Shown here: piece by piece, positions 31,158-40,732 of the stretch
How positions within the stretch are numbered: position 1 is the stretch's first letter
How the letters are laid out: every line of letters begins with the position of its first letter
Origin: Leptidea sinapis
Taxonomy: Eukaryota; Arthropoda; Insecta; Lepidoptera; Pieridae
NCBI RefSeq assembly: GCF_905404315.1
Contig: NC_066280.1
Location: 13,711,001 to 13,775,000, forward strand
Direction: 5' to 3'
DNA: 64,000 nt
Notes under the pieces: generated by a model
What the model was told of the DNA's origin: nothing
The model's database searches: none
Seen by the model: only the letters and a program-made list of their open reading frames with translations
Made by a program: the position numbers and the translations under genes

Positions 31158-31394
31158 GAAATAATAAAAGCAAAACAAGGTGAGATCAAAATCTTTCATT
31201 TTCATCAAGAGATGTTTCTTTTAAAAACTCCAGACGACCAGATGACCAATCCAACAACAAACTTTTACGTATTTCCCCAAGGTAGTGTTTTTCTAACTCA
31301 CGGGAAATCATTGACTAATGCCTGAAGATACTTGTTTCTTCTCTATCGCGTTCCCGTCTTGAGAAAGTGGTGGATTGGCATTAAATGAACCTTT
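31158..31394. other. No gene seen
   Basis: Unassigned sequence between the Helitron-like element and the LINE copy. Confidence 0.3.
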
Positions 31395-31970
31395 TCAATT
31401 TAAGAAATTTTGGCGTGTACTTTCCCCGGGGCGTAAAAAAGAATAGGGGAGTCCCAGGCCCATGGGTGTCGTAAGAGGCGACTAAGGGCTTTTTAGAAGT
31501 GGGAGAGTCACGCTGCCGTCTTATGACGTCTTATGGCAGCACAATCGGGCCAGTCTAGTCCGGGCTAATTACCACACTCGCACAGAATACCGGCGTGAAA
31601 TAGCGGTTTAGTGCCGCTATGTTTCGCATAGGTTAGTGGTAATAGTATTAATAATTCCACATTCTAGCGCTCTACAAAGCGCAGGTCCGGCCACACATGG
31701 AGTATTGCTGTCATCTCTGGTCTGGTGCACCCCAGTATCAGCTCAATCCATTTGACCGCGTGCAACACAGAGCAGCTCGAATTGTCGGGGACCCAGTGCT
31801 CTGTGAACGGCTGGATCACTTGGCGTTGCGTAGAGACGTCGCTTCATTGTGTGTGTGTGGCCGGCAACGCTCTTGTGATTCCTCTGGTGTTGCAAGAAAA
31901 TGTGGGCGGCGGTGATCACTTAACACCAGGTGACCCGTACGCTCGTTTGTCCTCCTATTCCATAAAAAAA
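31395..31970 (+). mobile_element. Internally deleted LINE copy (5' leader joined to 3' tail)
   Basis: Carries the family's leader (cggggcgtaaaaaagaatag, cccatgggtgtcgtaagagg, caatcgggccagtctagtcc, cacactcgcacagaata) to about 31645, then jumps, via a short AT filler, to ORF2's C-terminal region (cacattctagcgctctacaa, MEYCCHLWSGAPQY). A second deletion near 31857 joins ...LALRRDVASLCV to the last ~110 bases ending in A7. Endonuclease and RT are gone. With both ends kept it is a non-autonomous derivative. Confidence 0.88.
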
Positions 31971-32094
31971 TAAGAAGAATCAAATTTCAAAGCGCGTTAA
32001 CGATTTAAAGAACCCAATTTGTAACTTCACCGCTTTTCGACAACACTCCTCTTAAAGTGATTGCCACTTCCATGATCACCAGGCAAACAAAGAC

Positions 32095-32470
32095 AAAGTG
32101 TCATCGAAGAAATTTGTGGTTATCAATAAAGCAAGACCATACTTTAAGCCGCCCCATATTTTATCGCTCTATAAGACCCAGGTTTACTCCAGATTTAGTT
32201 TAGATTGTGGTATTTTGTATTTCTGGTCTCGTTTATCCCCGTACCAGCTCGTACTAATAATTGGCCGCGTGCAACGCAGAGTTTCTCGAATATTTGGGGA
32301 CCCAGTACTCTGTGGACGGCTTGTTCGCTTTGCCTTGCATATAGACGTCGCTTCATTGCGTGTCTTCTACTGCATTTATCACGAAGAACGTTCCGAAGAG
32401 CAGTTTCACCTGATTCCTGCTGGCGAATTCCATAATCGCACCACACGCCAAACGCTCAAACATGATGTTT
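32095..32470 (+). pseudogene. LINE ORF2 C-terminal fragment, diverged subfamily
   Basis: An open frame of 139 codons (32098-32517) holds SSKKFVVINKARPYF, then GRVQRRVSRIFGDPVLCGRL, VASLRVFYCIYHEERSEEQF and a last recognisable EFHNRTTRQTL. Same region as the other tails but with many substitutions, so an older or separate subfamily. 3' end missing; after 32470 the frame is not homologous. Confidence 0.85.
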
Positions 32471-32621
32471 TTGGTGTGTGGTGCTTACCATTTGGACATG
32501 AGCGTGACTTTTCGTAAGCGAGCCCTAATCACACTTTACAGCTATTTATAATAAAAGAGTTTAGATATTTTTGGAAGAACTTGTTTATTAAATAGACCTA
32601 ATAAACCGCGGTTGAAGGCTC

Positions 32622-33007
32622 CTTTGCACTGGATGCCGGCTAGATTATGGATACCACAACGGCGCTTATTACTGTCGTGAAGCAGTAATGTTTAAGCATT
32701 ACCGTGTTTCGGTCTGAACGGCGACGTAGCTAGTGAAATTAATGGGCAAATGAGACTTAAGAGGGCCTACCATCAATTTTTAATTAGCGATGAGATTCCG
32801 ATGCAGTTCCGTTTAGGTATCTAAACTGAATCGTTAAAATTAATACCATGAACATGATGTCTCAAGGTGACGAGCGCGAAGTATTGCCACTGGGAATTTT
32901 TGGGTTTTTCAAGAATGCTGAGCGCTCTGAATTGTAATGGACATGGCGTACCAATTAGCATAATCTGAATGTCCTACTCGTCTCGTCCCTAACTGTCATA
33001 AAAAAAG
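32622..33007 (+). mobile_element. A-tailed retroposon, copy 7, with a ~95-bp insert
   Basis: Sense copy from gttgaaggctcctttgcact to cgtctcgtccctaactgtcataaaaaaagg. At gagactta|aga the normal 'catctt' junction is replaced by about 95 bases (32761-32856: aggcctaccatcaattttta ... aattaataccatgaac), after which atgtctcaaggtgacgagcg resumes. The insert has weakly inverted ends and is not found elsewhere in the window. Confidence 0.88.
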
Positions 33008-33069
33008 GCGACATTATAGTACGGTAAACATAGCTTTTTAGGCCATGACTATATCCGTATATAAATAAA

Positions 33070-33135
33070 TAAGGCGAATCAATTACTATTAGCTGAACGT
33101 CCTGCTCGTCTCGTCACTTATTTTCATAAAAAATA
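33070..33135 (+). mobile_element. A-tailed retroposon, copy 8, 3' scrap
   Basis: gcgaatcaattactattagc, tgaacgtcctgctcgtctcg, tcacttattttcataaaaa: only the last ~65 bases, 60 bases after copy 7. Either a separate heavily truncated insertion or a duplicate of the neighbour's end. Confidence 0.8.
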
Positions 33136-34485
33136 AAAAAGGGCACAGTTGTGTACGTATTAAATCAGCTTCAATAATAAGGTCAGGTTGTTCGAACCAT
33201 GATAGAGTCATTAGTAAAGAATGTAATTACAGTTCCGTTTTATCGTTTCCAATACGTAGCATTGGGTTAAATGAACCTTCTGAACACTAGTGATGTTACG
33301 CAATTAATAAACGGGACGCGGGAGCAATGTCCCGTTCAAAGGGACACGTCTGTAGCATACCTTTGAGCTAGCACAGTCGCAATATACGAGCGACAATTAC
33401 GTGACTTGTGAAACGTTCTTTTATTCAGGAATTTGATTTATTGATACCCTTTTGAGGCTTTGCTCGCGTTGGTGTCCTAATAAGTGTCGAACTTAGATTA
33501 AGGGCTTTTTAGAAGTGGGGGCTATCTACGCTGCGCTCCAACTAGATACCACAGTAGCTAAGAACAATAGATTACGACAACTAATAAAACAAAGCGTTTG
33601 AGAGAGAATATTCCTATCAGAATTGCATCAAAACAGAAAAGGAAGCCGAATCTATTGTTACTGTAACCAATTATGATTGACAGGTCGTAAACAGTCACGC
33701 TTCGAATTAGCTCCTTAGAATTTTGAACAACTAGCTTTATTATGCACACATTGGCAAATCAACATTTTTCACGGATCATCGGGCTGTCAGGTTATCTATA
33801 AGCTAGTATATTCTAAGGCTGAGTTAAGGTGTAAGTAAAATTTAACGTTAACAGTAACGCTGACTTTAACATAGGCTGCGGAATGTTTTATACCATCGTA
33901 TTCCTTGGCATAGTTAATGTTAAAAAGTGAAATATCAAATATTTATTTGAAACTTTTGACAGGTCGCTATTTAGCTATTCAATATTAACAATAGCTTTAA
34001 CCGGCGAAGATTGGACGGTTACAGTTAACATTTAAAGATATGACGTCATCTAAAAATTGTTAAACGGAGCAACAAAATTTTTGCTTGTCCGGTACTTTAA
34101 CATGTTTTTTATTGCTAAAGTTAGTTGGTGCAACCCAGATTTAGTCTATGGGCTGAATCACGAACATTGTGACAAAATTTAAGATTCCTTATTCAACCCG
34201 ACGCGGACGTCTCGAGTGCTTTACTACTCGCCTAGTAACACTTCTAAAGTCGCGAATTTTTTTGATCACGCAATACAATGCAAGAATGTTTATAATATTA
34301 ATAAATAAGATTATTTAGGTCCATTTGTTAATTAGTATGTTGTCTGTATTACCTTTATACACAGGCGAATATAAACCATTATGTTGGTATGCGCATGAAT
34401 TTACGTACCAACACAAGAAATATATTTGTACTGATATCAGTATAATATAATATTTTTAAGATTGCATTGTCTAATTCAGCGTTTC
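33136..34485. other. Unassigned stretch with a MITE fragment
   Basis: Holds the MITE fragment at 33493-33552. 33290-33345 has the hairpin aacgggac / gtcccgtt. 33815-34145 is rich in gttaac/gttaaa motifs in both orientations (taacgttaacagtaacgc; ggttacagttaac) and may be an old TIR element, but I could not set ends. At 34493-34510 there is the palindrome ccgggtcgcgacccgg. No gene. Confidence 0.35.
33493..33552 (+). repeat. Fragment of the MITE of 10786, with a foreign patch
   Basis: ttagatta ... ctatctacgctgcgctccaactagataccac matches the terminal inverted repeat of the MITE at 10786-11200. Between them, aagggctttttagaagtggg replaces the usual sequence and is identical to 20 bases of the LINE leader at 31486-31505. 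Confidence 0.65.
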
Positions 34486-34709
34486 CCATTTGCCGGGTCG
34501 CGACCCGGTACTGTAAATATATGGATGATTATTATTTTACCTTAGCTAGGGTTTAAACGTATATAGTGGGTTGAGAAGAGGGTAGTGTGAAAATTACCGG
34601 GCCATGCCAGATCAATGTTTGGGAAAAACTGGTCTAAATTATTGAACACTATAGGCTGCATGTGCACAACATAATATAGTTGGAGAGTGCTTATTGTTTT
34701 TCTTACAAT

Positions 34710-35079
34710 CACGGAAAAAAGAAGGACTCCGCGCCGTGATATTAGCAAGTGAAGCACCTTTATGCTTGTGTGTGTGCGGTTACGGGATATACCAATTAGA
34801 CAATTTCTTCTCTCTTAGATAATCATATATCCACAAATACTTTTATATTATTGTTTTTACACTTATTCACAACGCACAACGGCATTTTTAAAATATTTTT
34901 TGCGACGCAAACTAAGCTGTCACAGACGATGGCAAATCTCATAATGGCGGCCGATCGGCTTATATTAGTGTGAGTGTATGCGTGGGATAGCCCCACGTAT
35001 TTACACGTTTACCGGCTTGTTTTGGTGCCTGACTGTTATGTAACGTGACACGGAGTCCTTATTTTTTTACTCGTCCGTG
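34710..35079. mobile_element. hAT-like MITE, copy 3
   Basis: Left end cacggaaaaaagaaggactc cg (missing the 'ctagt' stretch), right end cggagtccttatttttttac tcgtccgtg. A perfect 8-base duplication cttacaat lies at 34702-34709 and 35080-35087. Same interior as copies 1 and 2 (gtgtgtgcggttacggg, acaacgcac, ctgtcacagacgatgg). 370 bp, no ORF. Confidence 0.94.
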
Positions 35080-35385
35080 CTTACAATATACATAAAATAA
35101 CTGTGTTTGTTATTTTCCATCTGAAATCTTACACAAATAGGGTTAACTCAATAACATTATGCCGCACTCACATAAAATCCTCTTTAAATTGAGTTACGCG
35201 GAAAAGGCAGCTAACATGTGACGGAGCTGAAGGGAATATTGGTTTTCTCGTAAGAGCTCCCTCACATCAATATGCATAGAAAATCTAATTAGTTACGTGG
35301 AACGGAATACGTATTATAACTCTGATATTGATATTTTCATGGAAATGTGGCTTTATAAATATTGTTTGGCTTCTTAGTTGTTAAT

Positions 35386-35470
35386 AAAGTGAAACTTTTA
35401 TTACATCTTCTCAGACTTTTTCGTCTGTGTGTTGCATGTTGCGTGACGGTCGGGTGGCGCCTACAGTTCT
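35386..35470 (+). repeat. ~85-bp repeat, copy 1
   Basis: aaagtgaaacttttattaca, tcagactttttcgtctgtgt, gttgcatgttgcgtgacggt, cgggtggcgcctac. It recurs at 38608-38692 in the same orientation with few changes. GC-rich at its right end. Nature unknown. 35088-35385 and 35471-35667 hold nothing else. Confidence 0.7.
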
Positions 35471-35667
35471 CATATTGGATGTAATTGCGTTCGAGTGGAA
35501 GAGTAGGTTCGAAACCACTTGATCAATTTTTTTTTTTGAAAATGTAAAGCACAATATATAAATTTGTTTTTTTTTCCATGCTGATATTAGTTCCTATGTT
35601 ATTTTGTGAAAAAATTTCACTTGCATCGTGGTTTCATAAAACCACACGATTGCTTTTTTGTTTATTG

Positions 35668-35915
35668 TGTGTCTTTTACCGCATTTATCACGGGGAGTGT
35701 TCCGGGGTGGTTTTTTGAACTGATTCCTGCTGCCCAATTCCACCTTCGCACGACACTCCACAAATTAGGATACCATCTGGATGTAAAGCGTTCCTGCACA
35801 GTGCAATTTTAAAGGAACTTTTTTTCCACGGACAACCAAGCTGTTTTCGGGATGATACGACATGGGTACCTTTCAAAAGGTGTTGCAAGAGAATGTGGTC
35901 GGCGCTGATCACTGT
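35668..35915 (+). mobile_element. LINE 3' tail, decayed
   Basis: gtcttttaccgcatttatca cggggagtg, ctgattcctgctgcccaatt, gacatgggtacctttcaaaa and the ggcgctgatcact end. Internal deletions remove most of the PRTTKLWNEL-to-ARKCGRR region. CR1/jockey-like family. Confidence 0.8.
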
Positions 35916-36069
35916 AACTCTTATATTAATACGCACACGCTGTTAAAAAAGTTAAATAATTTTATGGAAATTTATATTAAAATTTATACGACCAATCAAA
36001 ACTCATGAGCTCATGACGATATGAGCATGACACATGGCTGTATATGCTCTACCACCAAACAATCAAAAC

Positions 36070-36200
36070 AAATAACAAGACATACAAGATTTATCAACGT
36101 CACTCGAACGGTTGGCTCAGTGGAAGAGCGCTCGCACGGAACGCGAGAGGCCGCGGGTTCGTGTCCCACGTCGTCCATAAATTTTGTTTACAAACTTTAT
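36070..36200 (+). mobile_element. tRNA-like SINE, 5'-truncated
   Basis: aacaagacatacaagattt of the body, then the tRNA-like domain at 36106-36177 (gaacggttggctcagtggaa gagcg; ctcgcacggaacgcgag anticodon arm; cgggttcgtgtcccacg), then ccataaattttgtttacaaa. The T-arm has mutations that break pairing, so this copy is older than those at 56929 and 61173. Confidence 0.8.
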
Positions 36201-36690
36201 TTGTGTAAATCACCAAAAATTTAAGTTTCTATACCAACTAATAATACCACAAAAGTTTAAAAAGTAAGGTTATGCTCTTAAATTTAGGCTATACGAAGTA
36301 GGGGCCAGCGACTTGTGAACTATGATTGCACAATGTATCGATTACGTTCGTAATACGAGTAACTAAGTTTCGTTCGTGCGGTCTCAATCGGTCGTATTTA
36401 ATCGGATCACTTGTGACGCACGTATCTAATAATTAGCCGTGGCCAGTTCGATCTCCACACATAAAGCCGCGTTTAGATTGCGCGCTCCAAGAGTCGAACA
36501 TTTGTCCATTTACCGCGTTACAACGCGCCAAATGTTCTTTTCCGTCATCATAAAGTTTTCAGATGGGATTCAAGAAGAGAAATTAGCTATTTCGAAACAG
36601 TTAGTTCATGCACCAGCGTACTTTCTGTTTCTGCTTTTTCTTGGGTAATACTTTGAATATCTATGAAAGCGGCAGATGCTCATAATGATT
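36201..36690. other. Unassigned, partly GC-richer
   Basis: 36300-36560 is richer in CpG (for example gttcgtaatacgag, ccgcgttacaacgcgcc) than most of the window and free of recognised repeats. It could be old unique sequence with a regulatory role. Nothing can be assigned. Confidence 0.3.
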
Positions 36691-36694
36691 TTTT

Positions 36695-36990
36695 TTTTAT
36701 TTATGAATAGGGATGTTCAGCTGATGGTAATTAATACGCCCTGCCCATTACAATGCAGTGCTGCTCAGGATTCTTGAAAAGCCCAAAAATTCTAATTCGG
36801 CACTATTATTGCGCTCGTCACCTTGAGACATGAGATGTTGAGTCTTAATTGCCCAGTAATTTCACCAGCTACGACGCCCTTCAGACCGAAACACAGTAAA
36901 GTTTACACATTACTGCTTCACGGCTGAAATAGGCACCGTTGTTGTTCGAAAAATTTAGTCGGCATCCTGTGCAAAGGAGCCTCCCACTGG
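36695..36990 (-). mobile_element. A-tailed retroposon, copy 9
   Basis: Minus-sense: at left a T10 run (A tail), then a shortened 3' end (tttatgaatagggatgttca), hairpin pair gtgctgctcaggattcttg / aattcggcac, and at right gcatcctgtgcaaaggagcc tcccactgg. About 20 bases of the tail block (gacgagacgagcagg) are missing. Confidence 0.88.
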
Positions 36991-37727
36991 TAGCGAGCGG
37001 TATCAATCGGGAATAGTCGTACACTGGAACAGCTGTCTGTGACTTAGTTGATATATTGTAATCATTATCACGGGTACTACAGAGTGTGACCACTGGATTC
37101 CATGATTTTGCTTGTCTAAAACCATCCTCCGTATTAAAATTGTTAGGATGCTTTTTAATTTCAATAGCATAACCCACGGGTGATTTCTGCTGAACGCCAA
37201 TACATCCCACGGCTTGTTAGAGAAGCTATTCCCATGGTCTCACTCTGAAGTACAAATGCAACAAAGAGACCCGAAAGTATGGACGTCGTCACTAGTAGTA
37301 TGTTTCGTGAATTAGGGAATCGAAGACCAAAACACAGATTAATTAATGTACTATTAGTGTCAAGGTGTCAAGAGTTTTTCGCCGACTCCGCAGTTCCGCC
37401 GCGACCACGATTCCTGCAATTGCATCGAAATATTGGCACCAAATTAATAAAATATATATCGTGAGTACCCATTATAATAATTACAATGTTAAAGTTCCGC
37501 GATGATAAAAGTTTATCAACTAATATACTTCGAACGTTTGGAAGGCGTTCCGCGGAGCGCATTCTTGGCGTGGGTCATTCATGGCGCACACGTCAGGCCT
37601 TATAATTATATCGATGATGTATCCTTCATTCAACATTACCTGTTTGTTAGTTTGTTTTATAACTAAATACATAATTTCAGTATAAGCACTCTTCAATCAA
37701 TATATCATGTATTTTTTAGTTACACTA
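36991..37727. other. Unassigned stretch with unrecognised ORFs
   Basis: ORFs of about 60-110 codons occur on both strands (for example 37279-37464 plus), but codon content and lack of motifs do not support a gene. Around 37560 there are locally GC-rich bits. Nothing recognised. Confidence 0.3.
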
Positions 37728-38025
37728 GTTTAGGCGCGTTATGAAAAAATGATGAGAGTGAAATTTTAAGATGCGCGCGCGAAACGTGATATCAGAAAAG
37801 AAACAGGGTGAAGTTGGTTCCTAAAATTTTCTAACGTTTGTGACATTCGTTTTTTTTTCTGGTTTCTTCGTCCATTATTTGGACTGGCAAAGGGTTCAAG
37901 CCCTAATAATTAATTGTCAAAGCTATCGTTGCAAGATTTTTCCAATATTGTTCTTTCTACAAACGTAGAAAATAGCACGAGGAATAAATAATTTTAAGGA
38001 TTTTTGCTTTGTTAGGCCAAAGACG
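37728..38025 (+). mobile_element. Dispersed repeat with gaagttatacttc ends, copy 3
   Basis: tttaggcgcgttatgaaaaa, gagagtgaaattttaagatg cgcgcgc, gggtgaagttggttcctaaa, tttggactggcaaagggttc, ttttgctttgttaggccaaa g. Both inverted ends are worn away here. Plus orientation. Confidence 0.78.
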
Positions 38026-38384
38026 TGCATACATTAGTGCACACACACCTTTTTTTTGTAAAATTTTTTGATCATAACTATTTCTATCTAGGGTATGGTT
38101 GCAGACCAAAATAATTTGCGATTTACCTCATAGTTACTGTTTGATTATCCACAGTTAAAATCAAATTTTTTTATATATGTTGAAATTGCACTATTATTTT
38201 GGTCGATACACTGATTTGGTAGACTTATTTGAACATTCAACAACATTTGTGTGTAACATTTGTAAAGTAGTACTTAAATAACGCTTATCATGTGTTTATG
38301 TAGTAATTTCCAATAAGTCTTTTCGACATTCAAATTTTATGGTAGGATCTGTCAATTATTGTACAAATGTTTTTTAAGTTTTCA

Positions 38385-38560
38385 AACAATTCGACACGTG
38401 TTTCGACTCTCTCTACACGAGGTATCCTCAGGAGATATTGACTCGCCAAACTCTGGCACGACAAATGTCTCGGAATTTTACACTAAAGAAAATTCAAAAC
38501 TTTTGGATATTATATTATTATAATTATGGTTTCTGCAAAGTAGCGCCTACTTCAATAAAT
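38385..38560 (+). repeat. Suspected dispersed repeat
   Basis: aacaattcgacacgtgtttc, cctcaggagatattgactcg ccaaactctggcacgac: a block I believe is common in Lepidoptera, but no second copy is in this window. 38090-38215 before it has an inverted pair gaccaaaataat / attattttggtc. No gene in 38026-38384. Confidence 0.35.
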
Positions 38561-38607
38561 TTTGTCAATTATTGATCAATTGGTTTTCAAATTTATCGCT
38601 TTATTTT

Positions 38608-38692
38608 TAAAGTGAAACTTTTATTACATCGTCTCAATCTTTTTCGTCTGTGTGTTGCATGTCGCGTGACGGTCGGGCGGCGCCTATAGTTC
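38608..38692 (+). repeat. ~85-bp repeat, copy 2
   Basis: aaagtgaaacttttattaca tcgtctc, ctttttcgtctgtgtgttgc, atgtcgcgtgacggtcgggc ggcgcctat. Nearly the same as 35386-35470. 38693-39178 has nothing recognised. Confidence 0.7.
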
Positions 38693-39178
38693 GCAGCAGC
38701 TGTGTATAGACTATTACTCATTTGTGCCAATACTCCACGATATTTTGTTTGTTTTTGTCAGTGTTTAATGTAATGCTTTTCAATCAATATTTTTAACCAT
38801 AGCTAAGTTACAAGAGTTCAATAAAAATATTAGTTGAAGACTTAGTCTACTTTTATTATATCCCATTATCATTCCAATTTTCAAAGTATAAAATTAAGAT
38901 TGATAAAGCGGTTTTTACACTCTTAATGGAATACTAAAAGAATAGTTTAACGGGTCCTCTGTTTTCGCAACTATCCTGTTGTAATTTTCTCATTTCGCTC
39001 TATGTTTAGTGGCAAATGTTTGCCGAAGATTTGTGATACAAGTACGTTGCGAGCGTGTTCTCAAACAAACAGCGAAAATAGACCCGCGAGTAAATATTTG
39101 ATACGTCGCGTCGGCACTGTTGAATAAGATTACTTTGTTTGTAGGTGTCGCTTAACGACTGGCAAAGTGGCGCAATTT

Positions 39179-39275
39179 AAATAAAAGGCGTAAAAGGCAT
39201 TTATTTTCTCAAAATTGATTCCTTTAGAATTCTTTTTGATGTCATTTCTTATACTACTAGATACTAATACTATCT
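39179..39275 (+). repeat. 'aaaaggcatttattttctc' repeat, copy 3
   Basis: aaataaaaggcgtaaaaggc atttattttctcaaaattga, ttctttttgatgtcatttct, tactactagatact. Third same-strand copy. Confidence 0.75.
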
Positions 39276-39491
39276 AAACATAACAATTTTCTACGAATTT
39301 TTACTAAGTGTGTATCTTTTTAATGCAAATTAAAATTGTAGCTTATAGATATTGCCATTACTCTCGGGTGGCGGAATTGAAGTACTATCTAGTATGAATA
39401 TCAAAAGTCATTTTTGATCAATCAACCTTTATTTCAAATCTAAATGTGTGAACTGTGTCGAGTAAATTTTATGTAGAAGATACATGGGCTT

Positions 39492-39745
39492 AGTGGGAGC
39501 CTCCTTTGCTCAGGATTCCGGCTAGATTATTCGTACCTCAACGGCACCTATTTCTGCCTTGATGCAGTAGTAAATAAGCATTATTGTGTTTCGGTCTGAA
39601 GGGCGCCGTTGTGAAATTACCGGGCAAACGAGACGTAACATCTTATGCCTCAAGGCGCGACGAGCGCAATTGTAGTGCCGATCGGAATTTTTGGGATTTA
39701 CTAGAATCCTGAGCTGAACGGTCTGCTCGTCTAGTCCCTTATTTT
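39492..39745 (+). mobile_element. A-tailed retroposon, copy 10, internally deleted
   Basis: Sense copy from tagtgggagcctcctttgct to gctcgtctagtcccttattt. The loop-distal part of the hairpin and the 'cactgcattgtaatgggcag' block are deleted (jump at cctgag|ctgaacgg). 39746-39999 is unassigned. Confidence 0.85.
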
Positions 39746-39999
39746 GAATTTTAAAAATGAAAATGCTTTGACTTTTGAGAGGACAGAAGCTAAATAGAAG
39801 ATTCAGATAAAGGTAATTCGTTTATTTTAGAGTATCGAATACAATTTAATATTGTTCTTTGTCTACAGGTAGATGCACTTTTTGTGTTCGTTCCGAAAAG
39901 AACGCGCCGCTTAGCCGCCGTCCAACGTAAGTACTAGCTGTCAAATTGTAGTTTATTTTATTACAAAATATAATAATTATTGTAATTTATATACTCAAA

Positions 40000-40126
40000 G
40001 ATGGGACGATCTAGTCAAGATCGCCGGAATAGGTTGGATGAGGGTAGCGCAGGACCGATCGTCGTGGCGATCTTTGGGGGAGGCCTTTGTCCAGCAGTGG
40101 ACGTCTGCTGAAATGATGATGATATA
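40000..40126 (+). pseudogene. RTE-like LINE 3' terminus
   Basis: Plus-strand frame reads WDDLVKIAGIGWMRVAQDR then SSWRSLGEAFVQQW and the closing TSAEMMM from a tgatgatga run: the characteristic last residues and short tandem 3' end of RTE-clade elements. Severe 5' truncation (about 130 bases left). Confidence 0.88.
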
Positions 40127-40272
40127 CTCAAATATCATAATCCCTTCCTGATTGTATGCAACCCCTAAAAATATTGACTTTTAGAACAAATATCTGTTAA
40201 GATGTTATGCTATGTATTGCTAAATAATAACATCATATCAATTTGCAAACTCCTTAAACAAATATTGATCGC

Positions 40273-40470
40273 TTAGTTTAATAATTGGTCTCCGCTGCCC
40301 TCAACTGGATACAGCAGGCGTAGTCGCAAAGTGCGGCGACTAATACAACGCCCCCTCGAGCCAGTCTCGAACAATGTGTGACGTTGACGTGCCACATGTT
40401 CTGTTAAACTTTGAAACTAAAATGGTTGCGGGGTAAATTTTTTTAAAAATAATATTTCTTTTCCCCTTGT
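40273..40470 (-). repeat. Partial copy of the MITE of 10786
   Basis: aataattggtctccgctgcc ctcaactggatacagcaggc gtagtcgcaaagtgcggcga, cgagccagtctcgaacaatg: aligns with the reverse complement of the right half of 10786-11200. The other end is missing. 40471-40650 has nothing. Confidence 0.75.
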
Positions 40471-40732
40471 ACAAACCAAACTATGAAACTTACTACTTTT
40501 CTAAGTCAACCTTCTTGTAATACCTCTGGTACCTGGTTGTTGTTTTAGAAAGAATTTATTGGGCTGATAATAATAATTTAATCCACAGGCATATTGAGAA
40601 ATCGGTGTACGGCACTAACAAGTTAAGCATAGTATCTAACAATAAGCAGCAAGCTAGTATTACGATAATTACAACATTCTACCTTATATACCTTCAATCA
40701 CACATATCTGTAACATTTCCATATCTACGGGT

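Noticed and set aside
34493..34510. ccgggtcgcgacccgg palindrome as a regulatory site
   Set aside because: Probably the edge of a decayed repeat; short, single and without context.
37279..37464. 61-codon ORF as a small gene
   Set aside because: No motif, no upstream signals and no repeat or conservation evidence in the sequence.
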